From: CAYVBJ01 sp964449075
GTDB lineage: Bacteria; Bacteroidota; Rhodothermia; Balneolales; Balneolaceae
Assembly: GCA_964449075.1 (NCBI GenBank)
Contig: CAYVBJ010000001.1
Span: forward strand, 1 to 64,000
Length of the DNA: 64,000 bases
Direction: 5' to 3'
The notes below the pieces were generated by a model. It was not told where the DNA came from and made no database searches. It saw only the letters and a program-made list of their open reading frames with translations. Below, piece by piece: positions 44,138-53,179 of this stretch. Position numbers and translations under genes: made by a program. Within the stretch, counting starts at the first letter, position 1; each line of letters starts with the position of its first letter.

Positions 44138-44167
44138 AACGATGCGGGTGTGAAAATCCGCATCGTT
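44138..44167 (+). terminator. Intercistronic hairpin between tandem tonB genes
   Basis: AACGATGCGG at 44138-44147 pairs perfectly with CCGCATCGTT at 44158-44167 around a 10-base loop, nine bases after the first tonB stop. The following ATTATTGTATT is T-rich but interrupted, so it may be a leaky terminator that lowers expression of the second copy. Confidence 0.6.
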
Positions 44168-44216
44168 ATTATTGTATTAAGTTTACTAACATTTGTTGAA
44201 AACATTGGTGTTTATC

Positions 44217-44900
44217 ATGAAAAAAATAAGAGATAATATTCGCAAAGCTAATGATCTTCGAAAATTCTATTATATAAATGTAGAAGTTGGTCTGATTCTT
44301 TCGCTTTTAATAGTTACAACACTGTTTAAAATCGATTTTTACCCGGAGCAGGAAGAGATCGAATATACAGTTACTGATGAAATTGTTCAGGTTGAGGAAA
44401 TTGAGCAAACCCGCCAGGAATCTGCACCGCCGCCGCCGCCGAGGCCGCCTGTACCCGTTGAGGTTCCGAATGATGAAATTATTGCTGATATAGATATTGA
44501 TCTTGATACTGAGTTAAATTTAACTCAAAAACTGGATGTTCCTGTCAGGCCACCAGAGAAAGAGACCGGAAACGATGACGAATCCAAAGAGGATGAAATT
44601 TTTGTAAGTGTAGAGCAGATGCCGGAAATGATCGGCGGTATATCTACTTTATATCAGAATCTGAGATATCCGGATAAGGCACTAAAGAATAATGTTGAGG
44701 GGAAGGTTACTCTTCAATTTGTGATTAATGAAAAAGGTGAAGTTACAAATCCCGTTGTTTTGCGTGGTATTGGTTATGGCTGTGATGAAGAAGCATTGAG
44801 AGTAATTCGCCAGGTAAGATTTACACCAGGATTACAGCGCGGCAGACCTGTAAAAGTAAGGGCATCAATACAGGTGATATTCTCACTGCTTAATAAATAG
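44217..44900 (+). CDS. Energy transducer TonB (copy 2)
   Basis: A 227-residue paralogue of the preceding tonB. The ATG at 44217 is used; an in-frame TTG at 44193 is not supported. Through the membrane helix and proline-rich region it is almost identical to copy 1 (F-Y-P-E-Q-E-E-I-E-Y, Q-V-E-E-I-E-Q-T-R-Q-E, A-P-P-P-P-P-R-P-P-V-P-V-E-V-P-N-D-E-I), which indicates a fairly recent tandem duplication. The spacer (about 95-125) has diverged most. The C-terminal TonB domain differs at many positions (D-K-A-L-K-N-N-V-E-G-K-V-T-L-Q-F, G-I-G-Y-G-C-D-E-E-A), hinting at a different receptor preference. Confidence 0.92.
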   Translation: MKKIRDNIRKANDLRKFYYINVEVGLILSLLIVTTLFKIDFYPEQEEIEYTVTDEIVQVEEIEQTRQESAPPPPPRPPVPVEVPNDEIIADIDIDLDTELNLTQKLDVPVRPPEKETGNDDESKEDEIFVSVEQMPEMIGGISTLYQNLRYPDKALKNNVEGKVTLQFVINEKGEVTNPVVLRGIGYGCDEEALRVIRQVRFTPGLQRGRPVKVRASIQVIFSLLNK

Positions 44901-44989
44901 CGTATAATATATATTATGTAAAGTTGATATAATACAATAAATTGTGCGACCGTGATTTTCTACCCTGCTGTCACTTTTTTACCAGGCAT

Positions 44990-45457
44990 CTACTTATCGG
45001 ATATTGATTCTGCAATTGAATCGAAATCAGGTAGTTTGCCTGCATCTTCCAGGATTTCCAAATGTTTTACAAGCCCATCTGCTCCTACTACAAATGCTGA
45101 TCGTTTTGAAACTCCTTTCATCCCGAAAAAATCTTCATAAATTGTATTATATGCAGCAGATACTTCCTTATTAAAATCACTTAAGAGAGGAAAATTTATA
45201 TTTTGCGATTTTTTAAACTCTTTGAGTGTAAAAAAACTATCTACACTAATGCCCGCAACGTTGGCATTAAAGGATTGATAAAGCTTCATGTTATCGCGAA
45301 CGTGGCACATTTCATCAGTGCACACACTTGTAAATGCAAGAGGAAAAAACAGAAGTACGGCACTTCCATCTTTTCGTAATTCACGTAATGAAATGTCATT
45401 TCCGTCTGTATCTTTTAATGTGAAATCGGGTGCTTTGTCGCCTATTTGAATTGGCAT
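44990..45457 (-). CDS. Peroxiredoxin (AhpC/TSA, AhpE/BCP type)
   Basis: A 155-residue thiol peroxidase that reduces hydroperoxides. The peroxidatic cysteine is in P-L-A-F-T-S-V-C-T-D-E-M-C near residue 47. A second cysteine five residues later may resolve the disulfide, as in BCP-type enzymes. G-D-K-A-P-D-F-T-L-K-D opens the protein and S-A-F-V-V-G-A-D-G comes near 125. The start overlaps the stop of the upstream membrane-protein gene by one base (TAATG). It converges on the second tonB gene with 89 bases between; these contain an AT-only 14-bp palindrome at 44904-44917. Confidence 0.92.
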   Translation of the reverse strand: MPIQIGDKAPDFTLKDTDGNDISLRELRKDGSAVLLFFPLAFTSVCTDEMCHVRDNMKLYQSFNANVAGISVDSFFTLKEFKKSQNINFPLLSDFNKEVSAAYNTIYEDFFGMKGVSKRSAFVVGADGLVKHLEILEDAGKLPDFDSIAESISDK

Positions 45458-46062
45458 TAGTTTCCTGCTTTTTTTGAATTATGATGTTTTAAAATCTCAC
45501 TAACAGGTACTGACACAAAAAACATTCCTAAAGCAAATGGAACATCTGTAATCCAGGAATCAGCAACAGTATATAGATTTCGAAATATCTGAAAAATATA
45601 TGCTACAGAAAGCAAAAGAATACCTGTTAATAAAAATCCGTTTGATTCTATCCTTTGCATTAACCCCGGTAAAAGCAAATAAGAGACAATAAGCGCTCCC
45701 CCACCAAGTATTACGGCTGTTACCATATATAAATTTGTTGTAGCAAACATAAATGGAACGGTTGCAAATGCAAGATATGGTGCAAAAACAAAGGGATAAG
45801 GAAATTGCGAATGTACCGGACGCAAAGACCGGATGATGATCAATTCAAGTGCGAGAATACTGCAAAGAATAAATATCTGAATATAATTTTCTGCTTTTGA
45901 ATAGAGAGCATTTTGATCTCCCAAGTTCAAAAATAAGAGAAACACGAATATCAGGGTAATAAAAATCATCAGATACTCTGCAGTAAACTTATTTTTTAGT
46001 TTAAGAGTAATATATACAAGAGATAGAAAGGCACACACTAAAACAAGAATCTGGCTCCACAC
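45457..46062 (-). CDS. Hypothetical polytopic membrane protein
   Basis: A 201-residue hydrophobic protein with about seven predicted transmembrane helices (for example around residues 3-20, 30-47, 62-80, 93-110, 115-132, 142-158 and 170-188). There is no signal peptide or known domain that I recognise. It is coupled to the peroxiredoxin gene by a one-base stop/start overlap and follows the DinB-like gene after 19 bases, so these may be co-transcribed. Function unknown. Confidence 0.68.
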   Translation of the reverse strand: MWSQILVLVCAFLSLVYITLKLKNKFTAEYLMIFITLIFVFLLFLNLGDQNALYSKAENYIQIFILCSILALELIIIRSLRPVHSQFPYPFVFAPYLAFATVPFMFATTNLYMVTAVILGGGALIVSYLLLPGLMQRIESNGFLLTGILLLSVAYIFQIFRNLYTVADSWITDVPFALGMFFVSVPVSEILKHHNSKKAGN

Positions 46063-46081
46063 GTATTATTCCGTAAACTAT

Positions 46082-46615
46082 TTAGTTTTTCTGTTTATTT
46101 TCGAGTTCCTTTCTTGTCTGTTTTTCATTTTCAAAAATCATAACAAGATCAGCTATTTTTTTAAGAATATGGCGATCACTTTTGATCATGGCTTCGGCAA
46201 ATTCGAATAGAGTAATCGGGTGATTATTTACATCATATAAATTCTTTTCCCAGTCAATAAGAGGTATTTTATTAAACAGGTTTAAAATTGCCGCCCTGTG
46301 GGTACCGATCTTATCCAATAATTTATGAATCGATAAATCCTTGTCTGCCGAAAAAGAATCTTCAAAATGTTCAAATTTGCCGAGGTAAATAGGTCTCTTT
46401 TCTTTAATGACCCGTTCAATGATCGGTCTGAAATAGTTTTTTTGAGCATGATCCAGCAATTGAAGGCTCTCTTTTACCGATAACTGATCTGGCGGCGATT
46501 CATCGTAAGGAACAGTGTCAATCACATACTTTAAAGCTTCAGCTTCGTCCTGAATGTAAGATGCATCTTCCACCAGCTGCTCATATTTTTCCTGCGTTAC
46601 TTCTCTTTTAGTCAT
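46082..46615 (-). CDS. DinB-superfamily-like helical protein
   Basis: A 177-residue, mostly helical protein. The pattern P-P-D-Q-L-S-V-K-E-S-L-Q-L-L-D-H-A, H-R-A-A-I-L-N-L-F-N-K-I, and the late helix M-I-K-S-D-R-H-I-L-K-K-I-A is like the four-helix DinB/YfiT fold, where histidines in such positions can bind a metal. The match is weak, so the call is tentative. It lies between nuoI (33 bases) and the polytopic membrane protein (19 bases) in a same-strand run from der to the peroxiredoxin. No clear functional clue. Confidence 0.5.
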   Translation of the reverse strand: MTKREVTQEKYEQLVEDASYIQDEAEALKYVIDTVPYDESPPDQLSVKESLQLLDHAQKNYFRPIIERVIKEKRPIYLGKFEHFEDSFSADKDLSIHKLLDKIGTHRAAILNLFNKIPLIDWEKNLYDVNNHPITLFEFAEAMIKSDRHILKKIADLVMIFENEKQTRKELENKQKN

Positions 46616-46648
46616 TACAGAGTAATAATTCTATCCGGATCAAAATTT

Positions 46649-47341
46649 TTAACGTTTCCAGTCTGATTTCGCATGAGTTGCATCATTTTTTTTCTGCTGT
46701 TCAAGCATGTCGACCAATGAAAGTCCAGTATTCCACTCTCTGTCACGATCTCTTACAGAATGGATATTATTTTCTTCCTGGAAATCCCAGAACTGCCCAA
46801 ACTGCCTGTTGCGGTACTCTTTCAGATAATCAAGGCGTTCTTTTAAATCTTCTTTTGGTACCAGTAAGCGTTCCTTATCATAGACAGCTTCATCCCTTGA
46901 TTCAAATACAATGTCGTAATCTTTACTCATAACAATTGCTTCTTCGGGGCAAACCTCTTCACAATAACCGCAATAAATACACCTTAGCATATTTATTTCA
47001 AAGAAATCAGGATATCTCTCTTTTGGATCTTCAATATTCTCGTCAGCCTGCATACTTATTGCCAGCGGCGGACACGCCCTGGCACACAAACCACAAGCAA
47101 CACATCGTTCTTTTCCGTCGTCTTCTACAAGTACCGGCCGGCCGCGGAATATGGCCGGCGGATCCCACTTCTCTTCAGGATAATTCATAGTAAACTTGGG
47201 CGCAAACAACTCTTTTAAAGAATACCAGAGCCCCTTAAATATTTCTGGAAGATATAAATTCTCTAAAAATGAAAGTTTACGTTCCCGTCTGTAATCTTCA
47301 TTTAATGCATTGACTACCGGCTGTTCAAGATTATCTTGCAT
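46649..47341 (-). CDS. nuoI: NADH-quinone oxidoreductase subunit I (two 4Fe-4S clusters)
   Basis: A 230-residue ferredoxin-type subunit of respiratory complex I that carries clusters N6a and N6b. The two binding motifs are C-V-A-C-G-L-C-A-R-A-C-P at about 80-91 and C-I-Y-C-G-Y-C-E-E-V-C-P at about 120-131, preceded by F-R-G-R-P-V-L. The N-terminal region with Y-S-L-K-E-L-F matches NuoI. The C-terminus carries an extra roughly 70-residue charged tail. Unusually, no other nuo gene lies in the window: upstream is der and downstream a DinB-like gene. It could alternatively serve another ferredoxin-dependent complex. Confidence 0.87.
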   Translation of the reverse strand: MQDNLEQPVVNALNEDYRRERKLSFLENLYLPEIFKGLWYSLKELFAPKFTMNYPEEKWDPPAIFRGRPVLVEDDGKERCVACGLCARACPPLAISMQADENIEDPKERYPDFFEINMLRCIYCGYCEEVCPEEAIVMSKDYDIVFESRDEAVYDKERLLVPKEDLKERLDYLKEYRNRQFGQFWDFQEENNIHSVRDRDREWNTGLSLVDMLEQQKKNDATHAKSDWKR

Positions 47342-47431
47342 TGTTGTTAATTTTTAAAATTTATCTGTAAATTTTTATTTAAAATAAACCTTATATGGTT
47401 ACTGTTCAAAGGTATTTCTCTGATTTTTAAA

Positions 47432-48739
47432 TTACTTTTGTCGGAATGTCATTGTAACAGGTACACCTTCAAACCCGAAATACTCCCGCAACTTGTTCTC
47501 TATAAACCGCCTGTAGTTGGCAGGAAGTTCCTGAGGGTTATTCATAAAAAATTTGAAGACCGGCGGATTTGATTTTACCTGGGTGGCATATTGAATTTTT
47601 AACTGTTTTCCTCGTTTAACAGGTAACGGCCGTTCTTTCAGAATTGAACTGATTGTATTGTTAAGTTTCGGAGTAGATATTTTCTTTTTCCTTTCTTCCA
47701 TTACCTTCAGGGCAAGTTTTAAAACTTTTTCAACTCTCTGACCGGTTTTTGCTGAAATGGATATAACCGGCACATAACTCATAGTAGGCACCTTTGCATA
47801 TATGTACTCTTTAAATTCTTTTAACAGGTTAGTCTCTTTATCAGTAACAAGGTCCCATTTGTTAAGGGCAATGATAATTCCTTTGTTATATCTTTCAGCT
47901 TCTCTGAGTATTCGCTTATCCTGTACATCAAATCCCATATTTGCATCAAGCATCAAAACAGCAACGTCGCACTCTCTTAAAGCTCTGTCGGTGCGTACTG
48001 TGCTAAAGAACTCAATATTCTCTTTTACTTTTGCACGTTTTCTAAGTCCGGCTGTATCAACAATCGTTAACTCCTGACCTTCAAACCGGATAACACTGTT
48101 AATGGAATCTCTTGTTGTACCCGGTATTTCTGTAACAATGCAGCGGTCGCTTTTTAAAAGAGAATTCATCAAACTGCTTTTGCCTACGTTTGGACGGCCA
48201 AGGAAAGCGATTTTCGGCTGTTTATCTTCAGGTTCTTCCACTGTATCGGGCAGCAATTCAACAACACGGTCAAGTAGTTCGCCAGTGCCGGTGCCGCTAA
48301 TCGAAGATACAGGATAAACATCATCGAATCCCAGGTTATAGAACTCAGTTGAATCCATTTTTCTCCGCTCATTATCGCTTTTATTTGCAACTACGATCAC
48401 AGGCTTGCTTTGTCTTCTTAAAATCTCGGCAACTGATTCATCAAGAGTATTTATTCCATCTGTGGTATCCACAACAAAAAGTATCACATCCGATTCAGAA
48501 ATGGCTATATGTACTTGTTCACGAATACCTGAAACAATTACATTCATCTCATCCGGCAAGTAACCTCCGGTATCAATAACCTGGAAAGATTTACCATTCC
48601 AAAAACTTTCACCATAGTGGCGATCTCTCGTAACACCATACTCATCGTGAACAATAGCTTGCCTTTGACCGATTAACCGGTTAAAAAGCGTGGATTTGCC
48701 GACATTTGGACGGCCTACAATTGAAACTGTTGGCAACAT
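47432..48739 (-). CDS. der: Ribosome-assembly GTPase Der (EngA)
   Basis: An essential double-GTPase needed for 50S subunit maturation. The 435-residue protein starts at the ATG at 48739 (M-L-P-T-V-S-I-V-G); the in-frame TTG at 48769 is rejected. G domain 1 has G-R-P-N-V-G-K-S-T-L-F-N, D-T-G-G-Y and A-N-K-S-D. G domain 2 has G-R-P-N-V-G-K-S-S-L-M-N, D-T-A-G-L-R-K-R and L-N-K-W-D. A KH-like domain closes the protein (Y-R-R-F-I-E-N-K-L-R-E-Y-F-G-F-E-G-V-P). Full-length. nuoI follows after 90 bases. Confidence 0.98.
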   Translation of the reverse strand: MLPTVSIVGRPNVGKSTLFNRLIGQRQAIVHDEYGVTRDRHYGESFWNGKSFQVIDTGGYLPDEMNVIVSGIREQVHIAISESDVILFVVDTTDGINTLDESVAEILRRQSKPVIVVANKSDNERRKMDSTEFYNLGFDDVYPVSSISGTGTGELLDRVVELLPDTVEEPEDKQPKIAFLGRPNVGKSSLMNSLLKSDRCIVTEIPGTTRDSINSVIRFEGQELTIVDTAGLRKRAKVKENIEFFSTVRTDRALRECDVAVLMLDANMGFDVQDKRILREAERYNKGIIIALNKWDLVTDKETNLLKEFKEYIYAKVPTMSYVPVISISAKTGQRVEKVLKLALKVMEERKKKISTPKLNNTISSILKERPLPVKRGKQLKIQYATQVKSNPPVFKFFMNNPQELPANYRRFIENKLREYFGFEGVPVTMTFRQK

Positions 48740-48807
48740 TTTATTTTTTGTTTGATTAACTTCTATCAATAAATGAAATATAAGTTAATGAATTTTAAGA
48801 TCAGCTA

Positions 48808-49050
48808 ATGCTTGAGTCTTTTTACAATACATTTGGATTTATCGGCTCACTACTGGTATCTATCACTATTTTTTCACTTGCCGTGTTGTGGATTACTGGC
48901 CTTGCCGGTATGTGTGGTGATGATTTTCAACATTCCAAAAAGAACCTGATTATTTTTATAGCCGTTATATTTCCGCCTTTGCCTCTTTTTTGGATGCTTA
49001 AAGAGATCATCCGGCAGCATCGCCTCCTCAATCAGCTCGATGAGGATTGA
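48808..49050 (+). CDS. Small hypothetical membrane protein
   Basis: An 80-residue protein with two predicted transmembrane helices (about 10-35 and 45-65) and a charged C-terminal tail (R-Q-H-R-L-L-N-Q-L-D-E-D). No family is recognised. Its last 19 bases overlap the end of the convergent helicase gene. It lies in a divergent arrangement with der. Coding status is supported mainly by length and hydrophobic pattern. Confidence 0.5.
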   Translation: MLESFYNTFGFIGSLLVSITIFSLAVLWITGLAGMCGDDFQHSKKNLIIFIAVIFPPLPLFWMLKEIIRQHRLLNQLDED

Positions 49051-51050
49051 ATCTTCTTTTGAGACTCATCTGTGTTTGATTCCTCCATTAATATCCATGG
49101 TTCTATCAACTCATCCGGGATCTCTTCTAAAAACCTTGACGGATTCGTAAAATAATCTCTATACCCTCCCTGGTGTAATACCGGGTAGGTAAAAAAGAGT
49201 TGTTCTTTAGCTCTTGTGGAAGCAACATAGAGCAACCGGATTTCTTCATCCAATTTATCAGGATCTTCCACTGAGTAACCGGATGGAATAATTCCATCAA
49301 GACACTGGATCACAAAAACGGTATTCCACTCCATCCCTTTTGCAGAATGGATCGTACTCAGAACAAGTGGTGATTCATCTTTAACAGCATTTTCTGTCTC
49401 AATGGCAGTTGATTCGATCGGGTCCAATGCTATCTCTTCCAACATGACCGAAAGGCTGGAGTAACTGCCGGAAATATCTATAAATGTTTCCAGATCTTTC
49501 AGCCGCTTAGGATAATCGTCAAATCGTTTTTTGCAAAAGCTTCTGTAATATCCAACGATTAATTCAAGAACTTGTTTTACATCATCCTTAACCCTGTTTA
49601 AACCGGCAAACAGCCTCGCTACTGCTTGCAGCTGTTCGATATACCGGGTACTGGTTACATTTGCTTGATCCACACGAAACGGCTGATCACTATTCCTGAT
49701 CCACTCAAACAGATCATGTGCAGTTTTAGGACCTATACCCTCAATAAGCATCAGTACTCTGTTCCACGCAATTGTATCAAGCGGATTTACCAAAACACGA
49801 ACGTGGGCAAGCACATCTTTAACATGTGCTGCTTCAGTAAATTTCTGTCCACCATACTTCACAAATGGTATATTTTTTTTATTCAGAGCCACTTCAAGGT
49901 CAAAAGAGTCTCTCCCATTTCGGAAGAGAACCGCCATTTCACTTAGTTCCAGTCCCTGTTCACGCAAATTTAAAATCATTTGCGTCAGGAAACGACTCTG
50001 ATCGTTCAAATTAGCTGCTTTTACTAATCCGGGCAGCTCTCCCCTTTCATTATCTGTGAATAACTTTTTATCAAATTTTTCAGTGGCTTGTCCAAGTACC
50101 CTGTTAGATAAATCCAGAATAGCGCCTGTTGATCGATAATTTTTTTCCAGCCTTATTAACTTCGTGTTGCGGAAACGATCGGGGAATTGCATAATATTTT
50201 TATGATCGGCACCTCTGAATGAATAGATACTCTGGGCGTCATCACCCACGCCCATCACATTATTGTGAAAACTGCTAAACAGTTCAGTCAGTTCAGCCTG
50301 AAGATAATTTGTATCCTGGTATTCATCTACCATAACAAATCTGTTCTCCGCAGCTACTTTCTCACAAATGTCGCTATTTTCCTGCAACAGAATCTTCGTA
50401 TTCACAAGAAGATCATCAAAATCCATTACATGATTTAACCTTTTGTACTGCTTATATTTATTATTTATAATCAAGATATTTTCAAGGTGTTGTAAGAATT
50501 GCGGATACTCCTCAGAAAGAATTTTTTCAATTGTTAACTGACGATTTACGCTGCTGCTGAAAATTGAATACAACGTTCGTTTGTCCGGAAACCTCTTTTT
50601 ATTTTTTTGTGCATCAATTTGTGAACGCATTAACTGGATCGTATCCATTGAATCGGTTGTATCGATAATGGTAAAATTGGGTGGATAACCTGTATAATCA
50701 GCATACCTGTGAAGCAATTGACTGCAGTAGAAGTGAAACGTACCCCCTTTCACCCTTGAACATCTTTCATCCAGAATAAGAGACGCTCTGCGAAGCATTT
50801 CACTGGCTGCTTTCCGGGTAAAAGTAAGTAATAGTATCTCTTTCGGTGATACGCCGCTCTCAATTAATCTGGCAACCCTGTAAACCAGTGTCCTGGTTTT
50901 TCCGGTTCCTGCACCTGCTACAACCAGGGCTGGTCCCGCGGTATGAAATACAGCCTCATACTGGGCTTTGTTTAGCAGCTGCCTGTAATCCAGGCGATAC
51001 TCCTCCTCTCCCTTTTGTTCATAATCATTACTTAAAACGAATTTTTTCAT
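49032..51050 (-). CDS. ATP-dependent DNA helicase, UvrD/PcrA/Rep family
   Basis: A 672-residue superfamily 1A helicase involved in DNA repair and in clearing replication obstacles. Motifs run in order: L-N-K-A-Q-Y-E-A-V (Q motif), Walker A G-A-G-T-G-K-T near residue 47, T-F-T-R-K-A-A (Ia), V-D-E-Y-Q-D-T-N (II, D-E), G-D-D-A-Q-S-I-Y-S-F-R-G-A (III), N-Y-R-S (IV), L-S-T-I-H-S-A-K-G-M-E-W (V) and L-L-Y-V-A-S-T-R-A-K (VI). It lacks the extra C-terminal Tudor domain of longer UvrD proteins. The first 20 residues are unlike the family but no better start is seen. Rep versus UvrD role is undetermined. Confidence 0.93.
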   Translation of the reverse strand: MKKFVLSNDYEQKGEEEYRLDYRQLLNKAQYEAVFHTAGPALVVAGAGTGKTRTLVYRVARLIESGVSPKEILLLTFTRKAASEMLRRASLILDERCSRVKGGTFHFYCSQLLHRYADYTGYPPNFTIIDTTDSMDTIQLMRSQIDAQKNKKRFPDKRTLYSIFSSSVNRQLTIEKILSEEYPQFLQHLENILIINNKYKQYKRLNHVMDFDDLLVNTKILLQENSDICEKVAAENRFVMVDEYQDTNYLQAELTELFSSFHNNVMGVGDDAQSIYSFRGADHKNIMQFPDRFRNTKLIRLEKNYRSTGAILDLSNRVLGQATEKFDKKLFTDNERGELPGLVKAANLNDQSRFLTQMILNLREQGLELSEMAVLFRNGRDSFDLEVALNKKNIPFVKYGGQKFTEAAHVKDVLAHVRVLVNPLDTIAWNRVLMLIEGIGPKTAHDLFEWIRNSDQPFRVDQANVTSTRYIEQLQAVARLFAGLNRVKDDVKQVLELIVGYYRSFCKKRFDDYPKRLKDLETFIDISGSYSSLSVMLEEIALDPIESTAIETENAVKDESPLVLSTIHSAKGMEWNTVFVIQCLDGIIPSGYSVEDPDKLDEEIRLLYVASTRAKEQLFFTYPVLHQGGYRDYFTNPSRFLEEIPDELIEPWILMEESNTDESQKKIQSSSS

Positions 51051-51189
51051 GTATTCAATTTAACGATTTTGCGGACTCTATGTAAATAATATGTGCGAAA
51101 TTAAATCCGGTTTGTGAACTTGGTTTAAAGATAAAACAGTGATAATTTATTAGTCTGTCAACACATTAAAATAAACTTTATAAATTTTC

Positions 51190-51876
51190 ATGAGTAAAAG
51201 ACTTTCTAAAGAAGAAATGGAGCAGGATCTGCTGATCGAATACAGCTCACGATTCATGCACTTCTATCAAAACAATAAATCAGCAGTCATCGGTGGCAGT
51301 ATTGGTTTTGTACTTGTAATCGGACTGGTAATAGGGTATTTCATGTACTCAGCCCAGCAAGAAGAGGAAGCTCGTAATCTGATGGGTATAGCTGAAACAT
51401 ATTATTCACAGGGAGAACTGGATAAAGCTTTGTATGGTGATGACGAAGAGCTCACTGCCGGATTTATTCAGATTGCAAATAATTACTCAAATACCGATGC
51501 AGGAAACCTCGCAAATTATTATGCAGCTGTCGTACATTTCGAAATGGAAAATTACGAATCCGCACTTGAGTTTATCAACCGTTTTTCTCCCCCCGATGGA
51601 ATTCTTGGAGTTGCTCCTATAGCCTTTCATGCAGTGGTTTTAATGGAAATTGAAGATTTTGAAAATAGTGCAGAGAAATATGAGGACGCAGCAGAGTGGA
51701 ATGTAAATGATGTCACCACGCCCGAAAATTACTATTTTGCAGCAGAGGCGTACCTGGAAGCCGGTAACAGTGAAAAAGCTGATCAGTTGCTTTCAACGAT
51801 TCTTGATGAATACCCGGGAAGTCAATATGCGGTTGAGGCTCAGCGATTAAAAGGATTTTTAGCCGTTAACAGCTGA
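51190..51876 (+). CDS. Membrane-anchored tetratricopeptide protein, YfgM-like
   Basis: A 228-residue bitopic protein. A cytoplasmic N-terminus of about 37 residues (K-E-E-M-E-Q-D-L-L-I-E-Y) precedes one transmembrane helix at about 37-55 (G-G-S-I-G-F-V-L-V-I-G-L-V-I-G-Y). A periplasmic TPR region to the end has E-T-Y-Y-S-Q-G, N-Y-Y-A-A-V-V-H-F-E-M-E-N-Y-E-S-A-L and A-E-A-Y-L-E-A-G-N repeats. This resembles YfgM-type ancillary factors of the Sec translocon. The next gene starts five bases after its stop. Role inferred from architecture. Confidence 0.8.
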   Translation: MSKRLSKEEMEQDLLIEYSSRFMHFYQNNKSAVIGGSIGFVLVIGLVIGYFMYSAQQEEEARNLMGIAETYYSQGELDKALYGDDEELTAGFIQIANNYSNTDAGNLANYYAAVVHFEMENYESALEFINRFSPPDGILGVAPIAFHAVVLMEIEDFENSAEKYEDAAEWNVNDVTTPENYYFAAEAYLEAGNSEKADQLLSTILDEYPGSQYAVEAQRLKGFLAVNS

Positions 51877-51881
51877 ATTAT

Positions 51882-52340
51882 ATGGAAAAATCTATCTATG
51901 GCATAGTAGGCGGTCTCTCTTCAGTAATTGCACTTGATGCTTTTATGCGTCTTATTATTGCATTATATTTTAAAACTGAAATCATGTTTATTGGTTACAG
52001 CTCCTTTCCCGGGTTTTGGTGGCCGCTGTTTCTGGTCTTAAGCACGGCTTTTACTTCATTTTTCGGGGGCATGATGGCCGGCTCTATCGGGCGTGCTCAC
52101 ATTTATGGAGTCATGATCACATATACTCTTCTCCTTTTTATACTGCGGGTAACCCAGTTGCAATATCTTATGAATACAGAATCACCTTTCTATGCATCTT
52201 CTGCCCTGGTCTTGTCAATGCTGGGTGTCGCAGGAAGCTGGATGATCTTGCGTAAAAATAATCACAAATCAACGAATTCAGAGGCTGATAACACTACTAT
52301 GGATAGTTCTGATACTTCCGGTTCTGACCCCGCCAAATAA
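51882..52340 (+). CDS. Hypothetical four-helix membrane protein
   Basis: A 152-residue membrane protein with four predicted helices (about 5-28, 40-65, 72-90, 105-125) and a hydrophilic, serine/threonine/aspartate-rich C-terminal tail. No known domain. It begins five bases after the TPR protein stop, so the two are likely an operon. A G-G-M-M-A-G-S-I-G-R segment in the second loop is the only distinctive motif. Function unknown. Confidence 0.65.
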   Translation: MEKSIYGIVGGLSSVIALDAFMRLIIALYFKTEIMFIGYSSFPGFWWPLFLVLSTAFTSFFGGMMAGSIGRAHIYGVMITYTLLLFILRVTQLQYLMNTESPFYASSALVLSMLGVAGSWMILRKNNHKSTNSEADNTTMDSSDTSGSDPAK

Positions 52341-52401
52341 AACCGGAATTGGCGGTAAGGAGTAGTTAACGATTATTATTTTTGAAAAAATCTGTCTCAA
52401 A

Positions 52402-53175
52402 TTATCTCTCTTTTAGTTCCTTCAGCGTATTATCTACGGATTCAACAGGTTCTTTTCTCCATTCAGACAGCTGATTACGGATTTTCATCCGAACATATTC
52501 AGAAAATTTCGCAGCCTCCTTTTCGGAAAATGAACCACTTGAAACAGGATCCAGGATCTTTAACCTGACGTGTACATCCGGCTTAAATTTCCACGATTTT
52601 TTGGGCAGACAATCTTTCGTTCCGTCAATAACCAGCGGAAGTACATCAATATTTTTTCGGATAGCAAGGTCAAATGCCCCGTTGGTAAAACGGTTAAGAT
52701 TACCGTCCCTGGATCGGGTTCCCTCAGGGAAAAAAATTACTGAACAATTTCTTTCCAGGTAATATATGCATCTCTTTAGAGTTATTGCCCTTCTGTCTTT
52801 GGCCTGACGATCAACAGATATATCACCGGCAAGCCTCATCAGCCAGCCGATTACCGGGACCTCAAACAGCTCTTTTTTTGCGACCCATTTCATCTCCCAT
52901 GGCAGATTTGAAATCAATGGAATATCTGCATTCGACATATGGTTGGATACAACGATATACGGTTTGCGATCATCGATTTCCGTATTTCCTTCAATTTCAA
53001 TTTTCCAGTTTGGATTAATTTTGGAAATTACATGTCCCAGTTGTCTGAATAGTTTTCCCGTATGATAGAGAGCAGGATCCCTGTCAAATACTCTTCTGAT
53101 GGCTAAAACCGGAACCCATATTAAGATCAACAGAAATATGCCAAACCATAACAGAACAGAACTGAAAGATTTCAT
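52402..53175 (-). CDS. plsC: 1-acyl-sn-glycerol-3-phosphate acyltransferase
   Basis: Adds the second acyl chain to lysophosphatidic acid in phospholipid synthesis. The 257-residue PlsC protein has an N-terminal membrane helix (about 5-25). The active-site HX4D is S-N-H-M-S-N-A-D at about 78-84. F-F-P-E-G-T-R-S near 152 and V-P-V-I-G-W-L-M-R near 105 complete the family pattern. It follows the DEAD-box helicase gene after four bases on the same strand. This is the better candidate for the housekeeping PlsC, since the other PlsC-like protein (22395-23192) sits in the amino-lipid operon. Confidence 0.93.
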   Translation of the reverse strand: MKSFSSVLLWFGIFLLILIWVPVLAIRRVFDRDPALYHTGKLFRQLGHVISKINPNWKIEIEGNTEIDDRKPYIVVSNHMSNADIPLISNLPWEMKWVAKKELFEVPVIGWLMRLAGDISVDRQAKDRRAITLKRCIYYLERNCSVIFFPEGTRSRDGNLNRFTNGAFDLAIRKNIDVLPLVIDGTKDCLPKKSWKFKPDVHVRLKILDPVSSGSFSEKEAAKFSEYVRMKIRNQLSEWRKEPVESVDNTLKELKER

Positions 53176-53179
53176 ACTG

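Noticed and set aside
44904..44917. AT-only 14-bp palindrome after the second tonB
   Set aside because: Low-complexity alternating AT sequence; no T-run or conserved context, probably chance.
49032..49050. 19-base convergent overlap between the small membrane protein and the helicase
   Set aside because: Short tail-to-tail overlaps are common and neither reading frame needs to be changed.
52370..52390. TATTTTTG promoter-like element
   Set aside because: It points away from any downstream start on that strand and lies between convergent gene ends.
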